Shown piece after piece: positions 1-9,100 of a stretch of DNA of 64,000 nt. The stretch is from Sphingomonadaceae bacterium (lineage in GTDB: Bacteria; Pseudomonadota; Alphaproteobacteria; Sphingomonadales; Sphingomonadaceae), in NCBI GenBank assembly GCA_025359445.1, contig JANYGB010000025.1:23791-87790 (forward strand), read 5' to 3'. The number at the start of each line of letters is the position of its first letter. Within the stretch, counting starts at the first letter, position 1. A model generated the notes under the pieces. It saw nothing but the letters and a program-made list of their open reading frames with translations, was not told the DNA's origin and did no database searches. The translations under genes were made by a program, and so were the position numbers.

Positions 1-1184
1 CCCAGCGCGAGCAATGACAGGTTATTGAGGGTGAAGCCGAACCAGGCGTCCATCATCCAGAAAGTCGGAATGGCCGATAGCGGAATCGCGATCGCCGCGA
101 TCACGGTTGCGCGCCAATCGCGCAGGAAGAAGAACACCACTATCACCGCCAGGATCGCGCCTTCGACCATCGAAGAAATCGAGCTTTCGTATTGCTGCTT
201 GGTATAATCGACCGAGCTGAACAGCCGGGTGAAGTGGATCCCCGGGTGATCCTTCTTGAGCTGCTCGATCTTGGTGATTGCGCCATCGTAAACCGAAACG
301 TCGGACGCGCCGCGCGCGCGCGACATGGCGAAGGTTACCACTGGCTTGCCGTTGATCTTGCCCATCGTGGTGACTTCGCCGAACGCATCTGCCACTGTAG
401 CGAAATCGGTCAGCTTGATTGTGCGGCCGCCGCCCAGCGGCACGTCGGTCTGCGACAAGGCATAGGCATCGGCAGCATTGCCGAGCACGCGCACTGACTG
501 GCGCGACCCGGCAATTTCGGCCTTGCCACCCGCCGCGTTGAGGTTGAGTTGGCGCAGCGCGCCGTTGACCTGACTGGCCGAGACACCGAGCGACTGCATC
601 TTGGCAGGATCGAGCAAGACGCGGATTTCACGGTCGACCCCGCCTTGACGTTCGACCGTAGCCATGCCTTCAACCCCCAGCAATTCCTTTGCCACGGTAT
701 CATCAATGAACCACGATAGCTGCTCGATCGTCATATCGTCGGCCGAGACCGCGAAATAGGCGATCGGGTCGGACGAACTCTGGACTTTAAATATCTGCGG
801 TTCGAGAATCCCGTCGGGCAGCTCGCCGCGGGCCTGATCGACCGCATTCTTGACCTCAGACACTGCCTCGTTGATGTCGGTCCCGATCTGGAAGCTGACC
901 ACGGTCTGGTTGCCGCCTTCGGAGGCAGTCGAGCTGATCGTATCGACCCCGTTGATCGTCCGGACCGCAGATTCAACCTTCTGGGTAATCTGCGATTCGA
1001 TTTCCGACGGCGCCGCGCCGGGCTGCGAGATCGCGACTATCACCGCCGGGAATTCGATATCGGGCTGGTTCTGGACCTTCATGGTCGAGAAACTCATGAT
1101 CCCGGCTATCATCAGGCCGACGAAAATGACGATCGGAACCACCGGGTTGCGGATCGACCAGGCCGAGATATTGCGGAAATTCAT
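1..1184 (-). CDS. Efflux RND transporter permease subunit (AcrB/HAE1-like), N-terminal part, cut by the window edge
   Basis: The inner-membrane pump of a tripartite proton-driven efflux system; it would export hydrophobic compounds through an adaptor and outer-membrane channel. About 394 residues are visible, against roughly 1,030-1,050 for the family. They start MNFRNISAWSIRNPVVPIV, with the first membrane helix at about residues 13-31, then the porter region (QPGAAPSEIESQ, GVDTISSTASEGG), and the start of the helix bundle (FFFLRDWRATVIAAIAIP) near the break. The start follows the adaptor stop by 42 bases on the same strand, so the two form an operon. The substrate cannot be read from the sequence. 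The reading frame is intact as far as it is visible. Confidence 0.93.
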   Translation of the reverse strand, partial: MNFRNISAWSIRNPVVPIVIFVGLMIAGIMSFSTMKVQNQPDIEFPAVIVAISQPGAAPSEIESQITQKVESAVRTINGVDTISSTASEGGNQTVVSFQIGTDINEAVSEVKNAVDQARGELPDGILEPQIFKVQSSSDPIAYFAVSADDMTIEQLSWFIDDTVAKELLGVEGMATVERQGGVDREIRVLLDPAKMQSLGVSASQVNGALRQLNLNAAGGKAEIAGSRQSVRVLGNAADAYALSQTDVPLGGGRTIKLTDFATVADAFGEVTTMGKINGKPVVTFAMSRARGASDVSVYDGAITKIEQLKKDHPGIHFTRLFSSVDYTKQQYESSISSMVEGAILAVIVVFFFLRDWRATVIAAIAIPLSAIPTFWMMDAWFGFTLNNLSLLAL

Positions 1185-1226
1185 CGTGCTACCCAGTTCA
1201 TCGTAATGCTTGACGCCCCGCGTTGA

Positions 1227-2405
1227 TTATTTGGAGGCAACCGGCTTGATTGTTTCGCCCGGTGAAAGGAAGCCGCCGGCGCGCAGCACCACGCGCTCGT
1301 TGCCGCTTAGCCCCGAGACGATCGCGATGCCTTGATTGGTTACCAGACCAAGCTTGATATCGCGCCGTTCGACCTTGTTGTCCTTGCCGACAATATAGAC
1401 AAAACTGCCCTTGTTGTCCGACTGGATCGCGCTTTCGGGGAGCATCGGGGCAACTATCGAACCGGATTTGATTTCCGCACTGGCAAAACCGCCTGGCGGC
1501 AGATCAGGAGCATAGGCCAGCGCAATCCGCGCGAAGCCCTGGCGCGAAGCCGGATCGATCACCGGCGCCTTTTGCCACACCTGACCGGTATAGACGTTGG
1601 TCGAGCCAACCGGCGTAACCTTGGCCGTAACCCCCGGCGCGATCTGCGCCAGATCGGACTGGCCAAGCTGCGCCTTCAGTTCCATTTCGCCGCCCTTGGC
1701 GAGGCGAAACAGTATCCCCGAACCCGCACTGACCACCTGGCCCGGTTCAACCCGGCGTTCAAGCACCAGCCCCGCGGCCGGCGCGACCACATTAAGCCGG
1801 CGGCTTTGCGCCTGGAGCACGCCCAGCTGCGCCCCGGCGACGCGGACCTGCGCGTAGGCCGAATCGCGGGTGGCGCGCAGCCGGTCGATATCGGCCTTGG
1901 AGACAAAGCCCTTGGCGACCAGCCGCAACGAACGGTCGAGGTTGGCCTGCGCCAGATCGGCGTTGGCGCGCGCGACCTGAACCTGCGCCGCCTGGCTCGA
2001 TTGCTGCTGGACCTGCACCGACCGATCGATCACCGCCATGACTTGCCCGGCGCGGACCCACTGGCCCGGTTCGACCAGCACCGACAGGACCTGCCCGCCT
2101 TCACCGGCAATGCCAACCGGCAGTTCGCGCCGCGCAGCGAGCGTGCCCGTCGCCGAAATCGTCCCTTCGATCGTGGCGCGACCCGGGGTGATCACGCTGA
2201 CCACCGGGGCCTGTTCTTTCTTGTCGCCATCTTCGGCTGCGCCGGCCCCGGCGCGATGCACCATGAACCAGATCGCCGCCATGACCACGAGCAACACGAG
2301 CGCGGCGATAATCCAGCGGCGCTTGCTGCGCCCCTGACCCATATCGTCGAGCAGCGGGTTATCGCCCGAGAGCGTGTCTGCTTCGATCCTGGTTTCGAAA
2401 TTCAT
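1227..2405 (-). CDS. Efflux RND transporter periplasmic adaptor subunit (membrane fusion protein)
   Basis: The periplasmic adaptor linking the RND pump encoded next to it to an outer-membrane channel. At 392 residues it has the usual length. A cytoplasmic N-terminus of about 30 residues precedes one membrane helix (about 33-53, WIIAALVLLVVMAAIWFM). Then come the lipoyl halves (GQVLSVLVEPGQWVRAGQVM), a coiled-coil hairpin rich in Q/A (about 115-190), the beta-barrel (GVTAKVTPVGSTNVYTGQ), and a membrane-proximal domain. I chose the ATG giving MNFETRIEAD, with GAAGG a little upstream; in-frame ATGs 18 and 57 bases further upstream lack a ribosome site. No outer-membrane factor is visible in the window. 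Confidence 0.9.
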   Translation of the reverse strand: MNFETRIEADTLSGDNPLLDDMGQGRSKRRWIIAALVLLVVMAAIWFMVHRAGAGAAEDGDKKEQAPVVSVITPGRATIEGTISATGTLAARRELPVGIAGEGGQVLSVLVEPGQWVRAGQVMAVIDRSVQVQQQSSQAAQVQVARANADLAQANLDRSLRLVAKGFVSKADIDRLRATRDSAYAQVRVAGAQLGVLQAQSRRLNVVAPAAGLVLERRVEPGQVVSAGSGILFRLAKGGEMELKAQLGQSDLAQIAPGVTAKVTPVGSTNVYTGQVWQKAPVIDPASRQGFARIALAYAPDLPPGGFASAEIKSGSIVAPMLPESAIQSDNKGSFVYIVGKDNKVERRDIKLGLVTNQGIAIVSGLSGNERVVLRAGGFLSPGETIKPVASK

Positions 2406-2561
2406 CGCTGCAACTGCCTTCATGTGTTCGGCTTGCGGCGCCGCCAAGTGCGGTCCGGCCAAGCCGTCCTGGAGCGAAGCTATGCACTTCGGCGCAAGAC
2501 TGTATTACTATGCTAAATCACCCGCCGCAAGCCCTGATGCGCTCAGCTCTAAAGGAGGTGT

Positions 2562-2720
2562 ATGACATTCCGGCGCAATAGACTCAGGCACCGTGCAGGG
2601 CAATGGTGGCCTCGTCAAACGGCACAGCCGGGCCGTCAAACTGCAGCGTTCAGGCAACAGTCTGCCTCGCAATACGGCTGCGGCCGGGGCGGACCATCGT
2701 CCGCCCCGGCCGCAGCCTGA
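2562..2720 (+). other. Candidate small ORF (52 codons) with an extreme Shine-Dalgarno sequence; doubtful
   Basis: The 333-base gap between the efflux adaptor and sciP contains AAAGGAGGTG directly before an ATG. The frame gives a 52-residue peptide rich in Arg and Gln ([16 protein letters not shown]...). The ribosome site is only about 3 bases from the ATG, closer than the usual 5-9. The last third of the frame is the stem-loop that probably ends sciP transcription. No family is recognised. A chance ORF is the simplest explanation; apart from this ORF and the hairpin I see nothing else in the gap. Confidence 0.15.
2676..2717 (-). terminator. Very stable stem-loop downstream of sciP
   Basis: A perfect 19-bp inverted repeat (arm beginning GGCTGCGGCCGGGGCGGAC) with a CATC loop, starting 21 bases after the sciP stop on the minus strand. 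There is no clear U-tract, so it could be a factor-independent terminator with a poor tail or an mRNA-end stabiliser. Being symmetrical, it would also fold in a plus-strand transcript. Confidence 0.55.
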
Positions 2721-2738
2721 TTCGCCAGATCGATCCGT

Positions 2739-3041
2739 TCAGTACTTGAGCTGGCGCTCGTACAGGTCGCGGTAGTGCTGGATGCGAGTGACCCGCAGGC
2801 CTTGCATGCCCGAACGATCAACCGCGCGCTGCCATGAAGCAAACTCTTCGAGCGTCAGCGTATAGCGCTCGCAGACCTCGTCGATGGTGAGCAGGCCGCC
2901 ATTGACTGCCGCCACCACTTCGGCCTTGCGCCGGACCACCCAGCGGGTGGTCGAAGGTGCCGGCAGCGATTCCAGCGTAAGCGGCTCGCCGAGCGGGCCG
3001 ATGACCATGGCTGGTCGGATTTTCTGGTTCTCGATCATCAT
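2739..3041 (-). CDS. sciP: SciP-like CtrA inhibitor, DUF1153 family
   Basis: A 100-residue cytoplasmic protein matching SciP, which in Caulobacter binds CtrA and blocks its recruitment of RNA polymerase in G1 cells. The family signature is complete: VIGPLGEPLTLESLPAP, then RWVVRRKAEVVAAVNGG, a helix-turn-helix (LTIDEVCERYTLTLEEFASW) and a C-terminal LRVTRIQHYRDLYERQLKY. The start gives MMIENQKIRP; its ATG shares 4 bases (ATGA) with the stop of the ORF before it, so translation is probably coupled. A strong hairpin follows. The function in this organism is inferred from family conservation. Confidence 0.93.
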   Translation of the reverse strand: MMIENQKIRPAMVIGPLGEPLTLESLPAPSTTRWVVRRKAEVVAAVNGGLLTIDEVCERYTLTLEEFASWQRAVDRSGMQGLRVTRIQHYRDLYERQLKY

Positions 3042-3361
3042 TGTTCCCGGGCGCTGGCATGAACTTGGCCAGCAGTGCCATCGTCCATACGCATCGGCGC
3101 TTTGCGATCTGTTGAATCTTTGAGGTTAACGCCGCGTGTTTGTTTCGGTCTGCCGCTTGCCGGGAGCGCCCAGTCCGAAAAAGCCCCGTCGAGCAATATA
3201 CCGCGCGAATCATTGTTCGCCAGTTCCTGGCGCAGCGCGTGCGCCGCGCTGAGCCGGGCGTGGAGCCCGGACCAGTCGAACAAACCCTGCGGTTCAGCCC
3301 CAGCGCTGCCGGTGTGAGGCCCGCCGCGTGGTGCAATCATGAGGTCATTGGCAAATTCCAT
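3038..3361 (-). CDS. Uncharacterised small protein translationally coupled to sciP
   Basis: A 107-residue ORF whose TGA overlaps the sciP ATG in an ATGA quartet. No known domain is recognised. It contains LFDWSGLHARLSAAHALRQEL, an amphipathic stretch at about residues 27-47, a Gly/Pro-rich N-terminus and a polar C-terminus with several Lys/Arg. There is no signal peptide or membrane helix. The coupling is the main argument that it is real; the evidence from composition is modest. If real, it is made in step with SciP and could act in the same regulatory circuit, which is inference only. Confidence 0.5.
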   Translation of the reverse strand: MEFANDLMIAPRGGPHTGSAGAEPQGLFDWSGLHARLSAAHALRQELANNDSRGILLDGAFSDWALPASGRPKQTRGVNLKDSTDRKAPMRMDDGTAGQVHASAREQ

Positions 3362-3366
3362 GGGCC

Positions 3367-3469
3367 GGGTTTACCCAAACAAGGTCAATAACGGGTAAAG
3401 CCGGGGTTTACCTTGTGGTTACAATGCTTACCCAATTGCCTCGCCGCGCTTTCGGGTGTCACTTACCCA
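3367..3469 (+). promoter_or_regulatory. Array of five TTACC-type elements upstream of mnmA
   Basis: Copies of a (T/C)TTACC(C) core occur at 3370-3376, 3393-3399 (inverted, GGGTAAA), 3406-3412, 3427-3433 and 3463-3469. The first lies within a palindrome GGGTTTACCC. Direct copies are spaced about 36, 21 and 36 bases. The array fills the gap between the ORF coupled to sciP and mnmA, so it could act on either divergent unit. The binding protein is unknown. Confidence 0.4.
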
Positions 3470-3511
3470 GTCTTTGCCTTGATCGGGGGCTGCGTGTATG
3501 CGCCGCTTGCC

Positions 3512-4654
3512 ATGGCCAGCGCAGCGCTCCTCGACCCCGATCAGGCGGACTTGTTCCAGCTAGGCACGCCGCTGGCCGGGCGGCGGATCGTCGTTGCGAT
3601 GTCCGGCGGGGTCGATAGCTCGGTGGTCGCCGCGCTTGCCGCGCGCAGCGGCGCCGAGGTTATCGGGATTACGCTCCAGCTTTACGATTTCGGGAGCGCG
3701 GCCAAGCGCAAGGGCGCGTGCTGCGCGGGCGACGACATCCGCGATGCGCGTTCTGTGGCCGACCGGTTGGGGATCGTCCACCACGTGATTGATCACGAGA
3801 GCCGGTTCCGTGACGACGTGGTCGAACGCTTCGCCGACGATTACCTCGCGGGCCGCACTCCGATCCCATGCATCCGCTGCAACATGGGGCCAAAATTTAC
3901 CGACCTGTTGGCGATGGCGCAGGACCTTGGCGCAGATTGCCTTGCCACCGGACATTATGTGCAGCGCGTGATCGGCCGGGCCGGGCCAGAACTGCACCGC
4001 GCAATGGATCCGGCGCGCGACCAGAGCTATTTTCTCTACGGCACCACCGAAGGCCAGCTCGGGTTTCTGCGCTTCCCGCTGGGCGGGCTGCCCAAGGCGG
4101 AGGTGCGCCGGATTGCGAAGGCCGAAGGGCTGCGCGTCGCGGCCAAGCCCGACAGCCAGGACATCTGCTTCGTGCCCGATGGCGATTATGCCAAAATCGT
4201 CCGCAGTGTGCGGCCCGAAGGCGGGCTTCCTGGCCAGATCGTCCACGCGCAAACCGGCGAAGTGCTTGGCGCGCACCGCGGGATCATTCACTATACCGTG
4301 GGGCAGCGCCGCGGGCTTGAGATCGGCGGGCTGGCCGAGCCGCTTTATGTCACCGGGATCGACGCAGCCAAGGCCCAGGTGCTGGTCGGACCTCGGCACC
4401 TGCTGGCAGTAAGTTCGGCAAAGATTGTCGAAACCAACCGGATCGGGCCGCTACCCGCCGGGCCGCTGACCGCCAAGGTCCGCTCGATGGCGAAGCCGGT
4501 TCCGGTGACTATCGCAGGGCCCTTCGGCGATGGCGCTGATTGCACCCTGCATTTCGCTGGACCCGCATACGGGGTGGCACCAGGACAGGCCGCAGTGATC
4601 TATGCCGGAGAGCGCGTGGTGGGCGGCGGCTGGATCGACCGCACCGAGCCTTAG
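3512..4654 (+). CDS. mnmA: tRNA-specific 2-thiouridylase MnmA
   Basis: Adenylates and thiolates U34 of the Glu, Gln and Lys tRNAs (s2U34), taking sulfur from a persulfide relay. The 380-residue reading shows the PP-loop SGGVDSS at about residues 31-37, the [10 protein letters not shown] motif carrying the first catalytic Cys (about C123), GHYVQRV, and [13 protein letters not shown] with the second catalytic Cys (about C219), then the C-terminal beta-barrel with [14 protein letters not shown] chose the ATG giving [11 protein letters not shown] because it leaves the TTACC array as promoter; the frame stays open a further 33 codons upstream. Its stop overlaps the convergent manA stop. Confidence 0.95.
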   Translation: MASAALLDPDQADLFQLGTPLAGRRIVVAMSGGVDSSVVAALAARSGAEVIGITLQLYDFGSAAKRKGACCAGDDIRDARSVADRLGIVHHVIDHESRFRDDVVERFADDYLAGRTPIPCIRCNMGPKFTDLLAMAQDLGADCLATGHYVQRVIGRAGPELHRAMDPARDQSYFLYGTTEGQLGFLRFPLGGLPKAEVRRIAKAEGLRVAAKPDSQDICFVPDGDYAKIVRSVRPEGGLPGQIVHAQTGEVLGAHRGIIHYTVGQRRGLEIGGLAEPLYVTGIDAAKAQVLVGPRHLLAVSSAKIVETNRIGPLPAGPLTAKVRSMAKPVPVTIAGPFGDGADCTLHFAGPAYGVAPGQAAVIYAGERVVGGGWIDRTEP

Positions 4655-5442
4655 CAGGTTTGCGCGATCAGGCTGCGTCCGGCGAAAGCAATCTGGTCGA
4701 GGCTGGTCGCAAGCGCACATTGACCCGGCCCGATAACTTCCCCGGCCACTTCCAGCGGAGTATCGAGCGGCAGCACCAGCAACGGCCCGTGATAGCGCGC
4801 GGCAACCTCGGCGCGCGGCGGACCATCGAGCCGGTCGAGCCGGAAATGCGGCCCTTCGACGAGCCCGACATCGCCGCGCAGCGGGACATGGCGGCGGTCG
4901 GCCGGATCGTGCGGAGTGCCTTGCGCAACTGCGATACCGGCATCAAGATGCAGCTCGCGCCCGCGCCCGTAATCATACAGCCGGTACGTAATGTCCGAGT
5001 TTTGCTGGACCTCGATCAGTGACAGCCCTGGCCCGATCGCGTGGACCGTGCCTGCGGGGATATAAAAGAAATCGCCGGCATTGACTGGAAACCACGCAAG
5101 CAAATTCTCGATGGAGCCATCGAGCGCGGCGGCGCGCATCGCTTCGGGTCCGATCGGCGCTTTGAACCCGATCGCCAGCGTTGCGCCCGGCTCGGCGTCA
5201 AGGATCAGCCAGCATTCTTCCTTGCCGCGCGAGCCCTTCGGGGCCTGCGCGTCGGTGGGGTGGACCTGGACCGATAATTTCTCACTGGTGAAGATGTATT
5301 TGACCAGCAGCGCATCAAGCTGCGGCGGCGGGGTGAACCACACTTCACCAATGCGTGTCCCCGGCGGGCTGGCGAACGGTGCGGGCAGGCTATCGACCCC
5401 CCACGGACGCTCCGACAGCGTGGTAGCGAGCAGCGCGCTCAT
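4651..5442 (-). CDS. manA: Mannose-6-phosphate isomerase, class I type
   Basis: Interconverts fructose-6-phosphate and mannose-6-phosphate, feeding GDP-mannose synthesis with the ManC encoded just upstream. It is a 263-residue zinc cupin, short compared with the roughly 390-residue enterobacterial enzyme but normal for the compact alphaproteobacterial form. Metal-site segments are visible: [21 protein letters not shown] and [10 protein letters not shown], with [13 protein letters not shown] near the end. The start ATG ([15 protein letters not shown]) overlaps the manC stop as ATGA, indicating coupling. Its stop codon overlaps the mnmA stop tail to tail. Confidence 0.92.
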   Translation of the reverse strand: MSALLATTLSERPWGVDSLPAPFASPPGTRIGEVWFTPPPQLDALLVKYIFTSEKLSVQVHPTDAQAPKGSRGKEECWLILDAEPGATLAIGFKAPIGPEAMRAAALDGSIENLLAWFPVNAGDFFYIPAGTVHAIGPGLSLIEVQQNSDITYRLYDYGRGRELHLDAGIAVAQGTPHDPADRRHVPLRGDVGLVEGPHFRLDRLDGPPRAEVAARYHGPLLVLPLDTPLEVAGEVIGPGQCALATSLDQIAFAGRSLIAQTC

Positions 5443-6482
5443 TGGTTCGCCGCGCCGCCGAGCTTGCCGACCAGCTGCGCTCCGGCGCGGGTGGTCACCA
5501 GCACTTCGTTGCCATCGACCACCACGACCACATCGTCGAGGCCGATCACCGAAACGCGCGGCCCGTCGCTTTCCACCAGCACATTGCGGCAATTGACCAG
5601 TTCGGCGGGGCCGATCACGAAATTGCCGAGCTTATCACCGCCGCGCGCGGTGTGGAGCGCTTCCCAGTTGCCGATATCCGACCAGCCCATATCGGCGCGG
5701 ACCATCGCGGCATGCGCGGTGTTCTCCATCACTGCGTAATCAACCGATTCGCCGTCGATCTGCGCGAACTCTGCTGCATCGGGATGGAACTCAGCGCCCT
5801 GTTCGCGGCCCTTGGCCACCGCCGCGCGGGCGTGCGCCGCGATCTGCGGACGGTGCACGGCCAGCTCATCAAGGAACGTGCCGGCGCGAAATGCAAAGAT
5901 CCCCCCGTTCCAGGCATAACCGCCAGCAGCGAGGAATTGTTCAGCCCGGGCGCGGTCGGGCTTTTCGACAAAGCGAGCGACCTGGTACCCGCCACCGTTA
6001 ATGGCAGCCCCTTGCTGGAGATAGCCGAACCCGGTCGCAGGCCCGGTCGCTTCGATGCCGAACGAGACCAGCCAGCCTTGCCGGGCAAGACTAGCGGCGG
6101 CGCGCGCGGCGGTCTGAAACGCGGCGGAATCGGCGATGTGGTGGTCGCTCGGGCAGACCAGCATCACCGCATCGGCAGGCAGCCGCAAAGCCGCCAGCGC
6201 AATCGCCGCAGCGGTATTGCGCGCGGATGGTTCGACAATCACTCGGGCCTCGGTATCGCCCGACAGCTGCTGCTCGACGTGCGCGAGATGCGCGGTCCCG
6301 GTGACCACGATCGGCGCAGCGAAGCCGGCATCGCGGGCGCAGCGGGCGACGGTTTGCTCGAACAGCGTCAGTTCGCCCACCAGCGGCAGGAACGGCTTGG
6401 GGCGCACCGCGCGGCTGCGTGGCCACAGCCGGGTGCCGCTGCCCCCGCACAGGATTACCGGGTGGATCGAGCTTTCAGTCAT
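5439..6482 (-). CDS. manC: Mannose-1-phosphate guanylyltransferase
   Basis: Forms GDP-mannose from GTP and mannose-1-phosphate, the substrate for the Gmd encoded on the opposite strand 1.5 kb away. The protein has 347 residues: the nucleotidyltransferase signature ILCGGSGTRLWPRSR at about 10-24, LVCPSDHHI near 110, GFGYLQQG, a VEKPDRARAEQFL segment and WNGGIFAFRAGTFLD. It lacks the C-terminal isomerase domain of bifunctional ManC/AlgA enzymes, and a separate manA follows with an ATGA overlap. No phosphomannomutase gene is present in the window. Confidence 0.94.
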   Translation of the reverse strand: MTESSIHPVILCGGSGTRLWPRSRAVRPKPFLPLVGELTLFEQTVARCARDAGFAAPIVVTGTAHLAHVEQQLSGDTEARVIVEPSARNTAAAIALAALRLPADAVMLVCPSDHHIADSAAFQTAARAAASLARQGWLVSFGIEATGPATGFGYLQQGAAINGGGYQVARFVEKPDRARAEQFLAAGGYAWNGGIFAFRAGTFLDELAVHRPQIAAHARAAVAKGREQGAEFHPDAAEFAQIDGESVDYAVMENTAHAAMVRADMGWSDIGNWEALHTARGGDKLGNFVIGPAELVNCRNVLVESDGPRVSVIGLDDVVVVVDGNEVLVTTRAGAQLVGKLGGAANQ

Positions 6483-6521
6483 GCGCGTACAATTCGCCCT
6501 TCATCGCAGCGATTGAACGCC

Positions 6522-6875
6522 CTAACCACGCCACGGTTCCAATTGGCAGCCAAGGCCCGGGCGATAGGTCGCGGTTTCGCTGGCGATCAGCGGAAACCGC
6601 GCGGTGACGGTCTTGGCGGCAGTGTCTTGCGAGAGCATGACCAGCTCCATCCCCGGCTCGAAATCCTTCTTGCAATCCGCCAGCTCGCGCCCGCCAAGGT
6701 AAGCGCAGGAGCAGGCGACGCGCGCACCGACCGCTGCACCAGTCCGCGCGAACGCGTGGAGCGGAGCCCAGAACCATGCGAGCAACCCGGCAATCAGCGC
6801 GAGGCCTAGCCACAGCGCGCGGCGGCGCAAGCGCCGGCCTGGATCGTTATTAGCTGCCGGGTTTAGAGTTGCCAT
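6522..6875 (-). CDS. Small membrane-anchored Cys-containing protein, uncharacterised
   Basis: About 117 residues. A basic stretch GRRLRRRALWLG precedes one membrane helix (LALIAGLLAWFW), followed by an exported domain with VACSCAYLGGRELADCKKDF, three close cysteines, and a late Cys in LGCQLEPW; two disulfides are possible. I chose the ATG 7 bases after AAAGG; another ATG lies 6 bases upstream. It is divergent from the serine-hydrolase lipoprotein, with about 20 bases between the starts, and lies just upstream of manC. The function is unknown. Confidence 0.7.
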   Translation of the reverse strand: MATLNPAANNDPGRRLRRRALWLGLALIAGLLAWFWAPLHAFARTGAAVGARVACSCAYLGGRELADCKKDFEPGMELVMLSQDTAAKTVTARFPLIASETATYRPGLGCQLEPWRG

Positions 6876-6896
6876 TGCCATGCCTTTGCGCAAGGG

Positions 6897-8042
6897 ATGC
6901 GCGCGATGTTTGCGCGCCGCCTGTCCCTTATCCTGCCGCTGCTTGCGCTGCCAGCCCTGATCGCCTGCTCGGGCCAATCCGCCGCTCCGCCGCCTCCCCC
7001 GCCGCTCAGCGCGGAGGCGCTGAAAGCGGTGATTGACCAGCCCGGCGTGAACCGCGAGCGTCTGGCGCGCAGCGTCGATGCGCTGTTCAGCCAAGCGCCG
7101 ACCGCCGAAACCCGCGCGGTGATTGTCCTTCACAACGGACAGATCGTCGCCGAACGCTTTGCGCCAGGTTATCATGAGAACACGCGGCTGATCAGCTGGT
7201 CGATGGCCAAGACGGTGACCGGGGTGATGATCGGAATGCTGGTTGCCGACGGGCGGCTGCGGCTGGATGAAGGGGTGCCGATCCCGGCATGGCAACGCCC
7301 CGGCGATCCGCGCGGCGAGATTACCCTGCGCCAGCTCCTGCAAATGGATTCGGGGTTGCGGCATGCCGAAGAAGCCAGCCCGCCATATGAGGCTGACACC
7401 GTGCGGATGCTGTTCCTCGACGGGCGCGACAACATGGCAGCCTATGCCGAGGCGCAGCCGCTTGAAGCGGAACCGGGATCGAAGTGGGAGTATTCCTCGG
7501 CCACCGCGGTGATCCTTGCGGATCTTGCGGCGCGGGCGCTGACCACCAGCACCGCCCCCGCCGAACGGTCACGCGTGGTCGGCGATTACTTGCGCACGCG
7601 GCTGTTCGAACCGCTGGGCATGAAAAGCATGGTCCCCGAATACGATCTGGCCGGCACGCTGATCGGCGGCAGCCTGATCCACGGCACCGCGCGCGACTGG
7701 GCGCGGTTCGGCGAATTCATGCGCAACAAAGGGGCGATCAAAGGCGCGCAACTGGTCCCGGTGGCGTGGATCGATTTCATGACAACGCCTTCGCCTCACA
7801 ACGTGGGTTATGGCGCGCAGATCTGGCTCAACCGCGCTCCGCCGGGCGAAGCGGTAATGTGGCCCGGTCTGCCCGGAAGCGTATTTTCGCTCAACGGTCA
7901 CCTTGGCCAGTTTGTCGTGGTGTCGCGCTTCAATGGGGTCACCGTGGTGCGGCTGGGCAAGACAAATGAGGGGCAGCACGAACCCGTTCGCCGTGCTATC
8001 GCGCGGATAATCCAGCAATTTCCGAAAGAGCCAGCACCGTGA
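6897..8042 (+). CDS. Serine hydrolase lipoprotein, beta-lactamase class C-like fold
   Basis: A 381-residue exported protein. The lipoprotein signal peptide ends LPALIACSG (lipobox Cys about residue 24), followed by a Pro-rich linker. The catalytic Ser-x-x-Lys is SMAK at about 102-105; [11 protein letters not shown] fits the second (Tyr) motif. The family includes esterases, D-aminopeptidases and PBP-like enzymes, so the substrate is not predictable. Its TGA overlaps the gmd GTG start as GTGA, which ties it to the GDP-fucose genes. A role in trimming or modifying a fucosylated surface glycan is speculation from that context. Confidence 0.88.
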   Translation: MRAMFARRLSLILPLLALPALIACSGQSAAPPPPPPLSAEALKAVIDQPGVNRERLARSVDALFSQAPTAETRAVIVLHNGQIVAERFAPGYHENTRLISWSMAKTVTGVMIGMLVADGRLRLDEGVPIPAWQRPGDPRGEITLRQLLQMDSGLRHAEEASPPYEADTVRMLFLDGRDNMAAYAEAQPLEAEPGSKWEYSSATAVILADLAARALTTSTAPAERSRVVGDYLRTRLFEPLGMKSMVPEYDLAGTLIGGSLIHGTARDWARFGEFMRNKGAIKGAQLVPVAWIDFMTTPSPHNVGYGAQIWLNRAPPGEAVMWPGLPGSVFSLNGHLGQFVVVSRFNGVTVVRLGKTNEGQHEPVRRAIARIIQQFPKEPAP

Positions 8043-9100
8043 GCAAGACCGCATTGATTACCGGAGTAACCGGGCAGGACGGGGCGTACCTGGCCCGCTT
8101 GCTGCTCGAAAAAGGCTACCGCGTGCACGGCATCAAGCGGCGTTCCAGTTCGTTCAATACCGGGCGGATCGACGATATCTATGAGGACCCGCACGCCCCC
8201 ACCCCGCAGCTCAAACTGCATTATGGCGATCTGACCGATGCCACCAACCTGATCCGCATCGTGCAGGAAGTGCAGCCGGACGAGATTTACAATCTGGCCG
8301 CGCAAAGCCACGTCGCGGTCAGTTTCGAGACCGCCGAATATACCGCCAACTCCGATGGCCTGGGCACGTTGCGCCTGCTCGAGGCGATCCGTATCCTGGG
8401 GCTTGAGAACACCTGCCGGTTCTACCAGGCCTCGACCAGCGAGCTTTACGGGCTGGTCCAGGAAGTGCCGCAGCGCGAAACCACGCCGTTCTATCCGCGC
8501 AGTCCCTATGCCGCTGCCAAGCTTTATGCCTACTGGATCACAGTCAATTACCGCGAAGCTTACGGTATGCACACCTCGAACGGGATCCTGTTCAACCACG
8601 AAAGCCCGCTGCGCGGTGAGACTTTCGTGACCCGCAAGATTACCCGCGCCGCCGCGGCAATCTCGCTCGGGCGGCAAGACGTGCTCTACCTTGGCAACCT
8701 TGATGCTCAGCGCGATTGGGGCCACGCCCGCGAATATGTTGAAGGCATGTGGCGCATGGTCCAACAGGACCAGGTCGACGACTATGTGCTGGCAACCGGG
8801 GTCACCACCTCGGTCCGCCAATTTGTCGAATGGGCCTTCGCCGATGCCGGAATAACGCTCGAATGGCGCGGTAGCGGCGTTGAGGAACGAGGCTTTTGCA
8901 CCACAACCGGCACGCTGCGGGTGGCAATCGACCCGCGCTATTTCCGCCCGACCGAAGTCGAACTGCTGATCGGCGATGCCACCAAGGCGCGCGAGAAACT
9001 GGGCTGGAGCCACCAGATCACCGTGCGTCAACTGGTCCGCGAAATGGTCGAGGCCGATCTGGTGACGATGCGCAGCGCGCCGATCGGGCGCGGCAGCTGA
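8039..9100 (+). CDS. gmd: GDP-mannose 4,6-dehydratase
   Basis: Converts GDP-mannose to GDP-4-keto-6-deoxymannose. The protein has 353 residues and an extended-SDR fold: NAD(P)-binding [19 protein letters not shown] at about 8-26, the [17 protein letters not shown] loop (here [17 protein letters not shown]), STSELYG, and catalytic [11 protein letters not shown] with [18 protein letters not shown]. Start is a GTG that overlaps the stop of the preceding serine-hydrolase gene; its own stop overlaps the fcl ATG (TGATG). With fcl it makes GDP-L-fucose for exopolysaccharide or lipopolysaccharide. Confidence 0.96.
   Translation: MSKTALITGVTGQDGAYLARLLLEKGYRVHGIKRRSSSFNTGRIDDIYEDPHAPTPQLKLHYGDLTDATNLIRIVQEVQPDEIYNLAAQSHVAVSFETAEYTANSDGLGTLRLLEAIRILGLENTCRFYQASTSELYGLVQEVPQRETTPFYPRSPYAAAKLYAYWITVNYREAYGMHTSNGILFNHESPLRGETFVTRKITRAAAAISLGRQDVLYLGNLDAQRDWGHAREYVEGMWRMVQQDQVDDYVLATGVTTSVRQFVEWAFADAGITLEWRGSGVEERGFCTTTGTLRVAIDPRYFRPTEVELLIGDATKAREKLGWSHQITVRQLVREMVEADLVTMRSAPIGRGS

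Noticed and set aside
1332..2516. Long plus-strand ORF opposite the efflux adaptor
   Set aside because: It mirrors the adaptor codons, is rich in Arg/His with no domain, and the minus strand encodes a clear membrane fusion protein.
2551..2560. Minus-strand CACCTCCTTT as a fragment of a 16S rRNA 3' end
   Set aside because: Only ten bases match; flanking sequence does not resemble 16S helix 45 or the following spacer.
5442..6809. 455-codon plus-strand ORF opposite manC
   Set aside because: Antisense shadow of a well-defined guanylyltransferase in high-GC DNA; no recognisable protein features.
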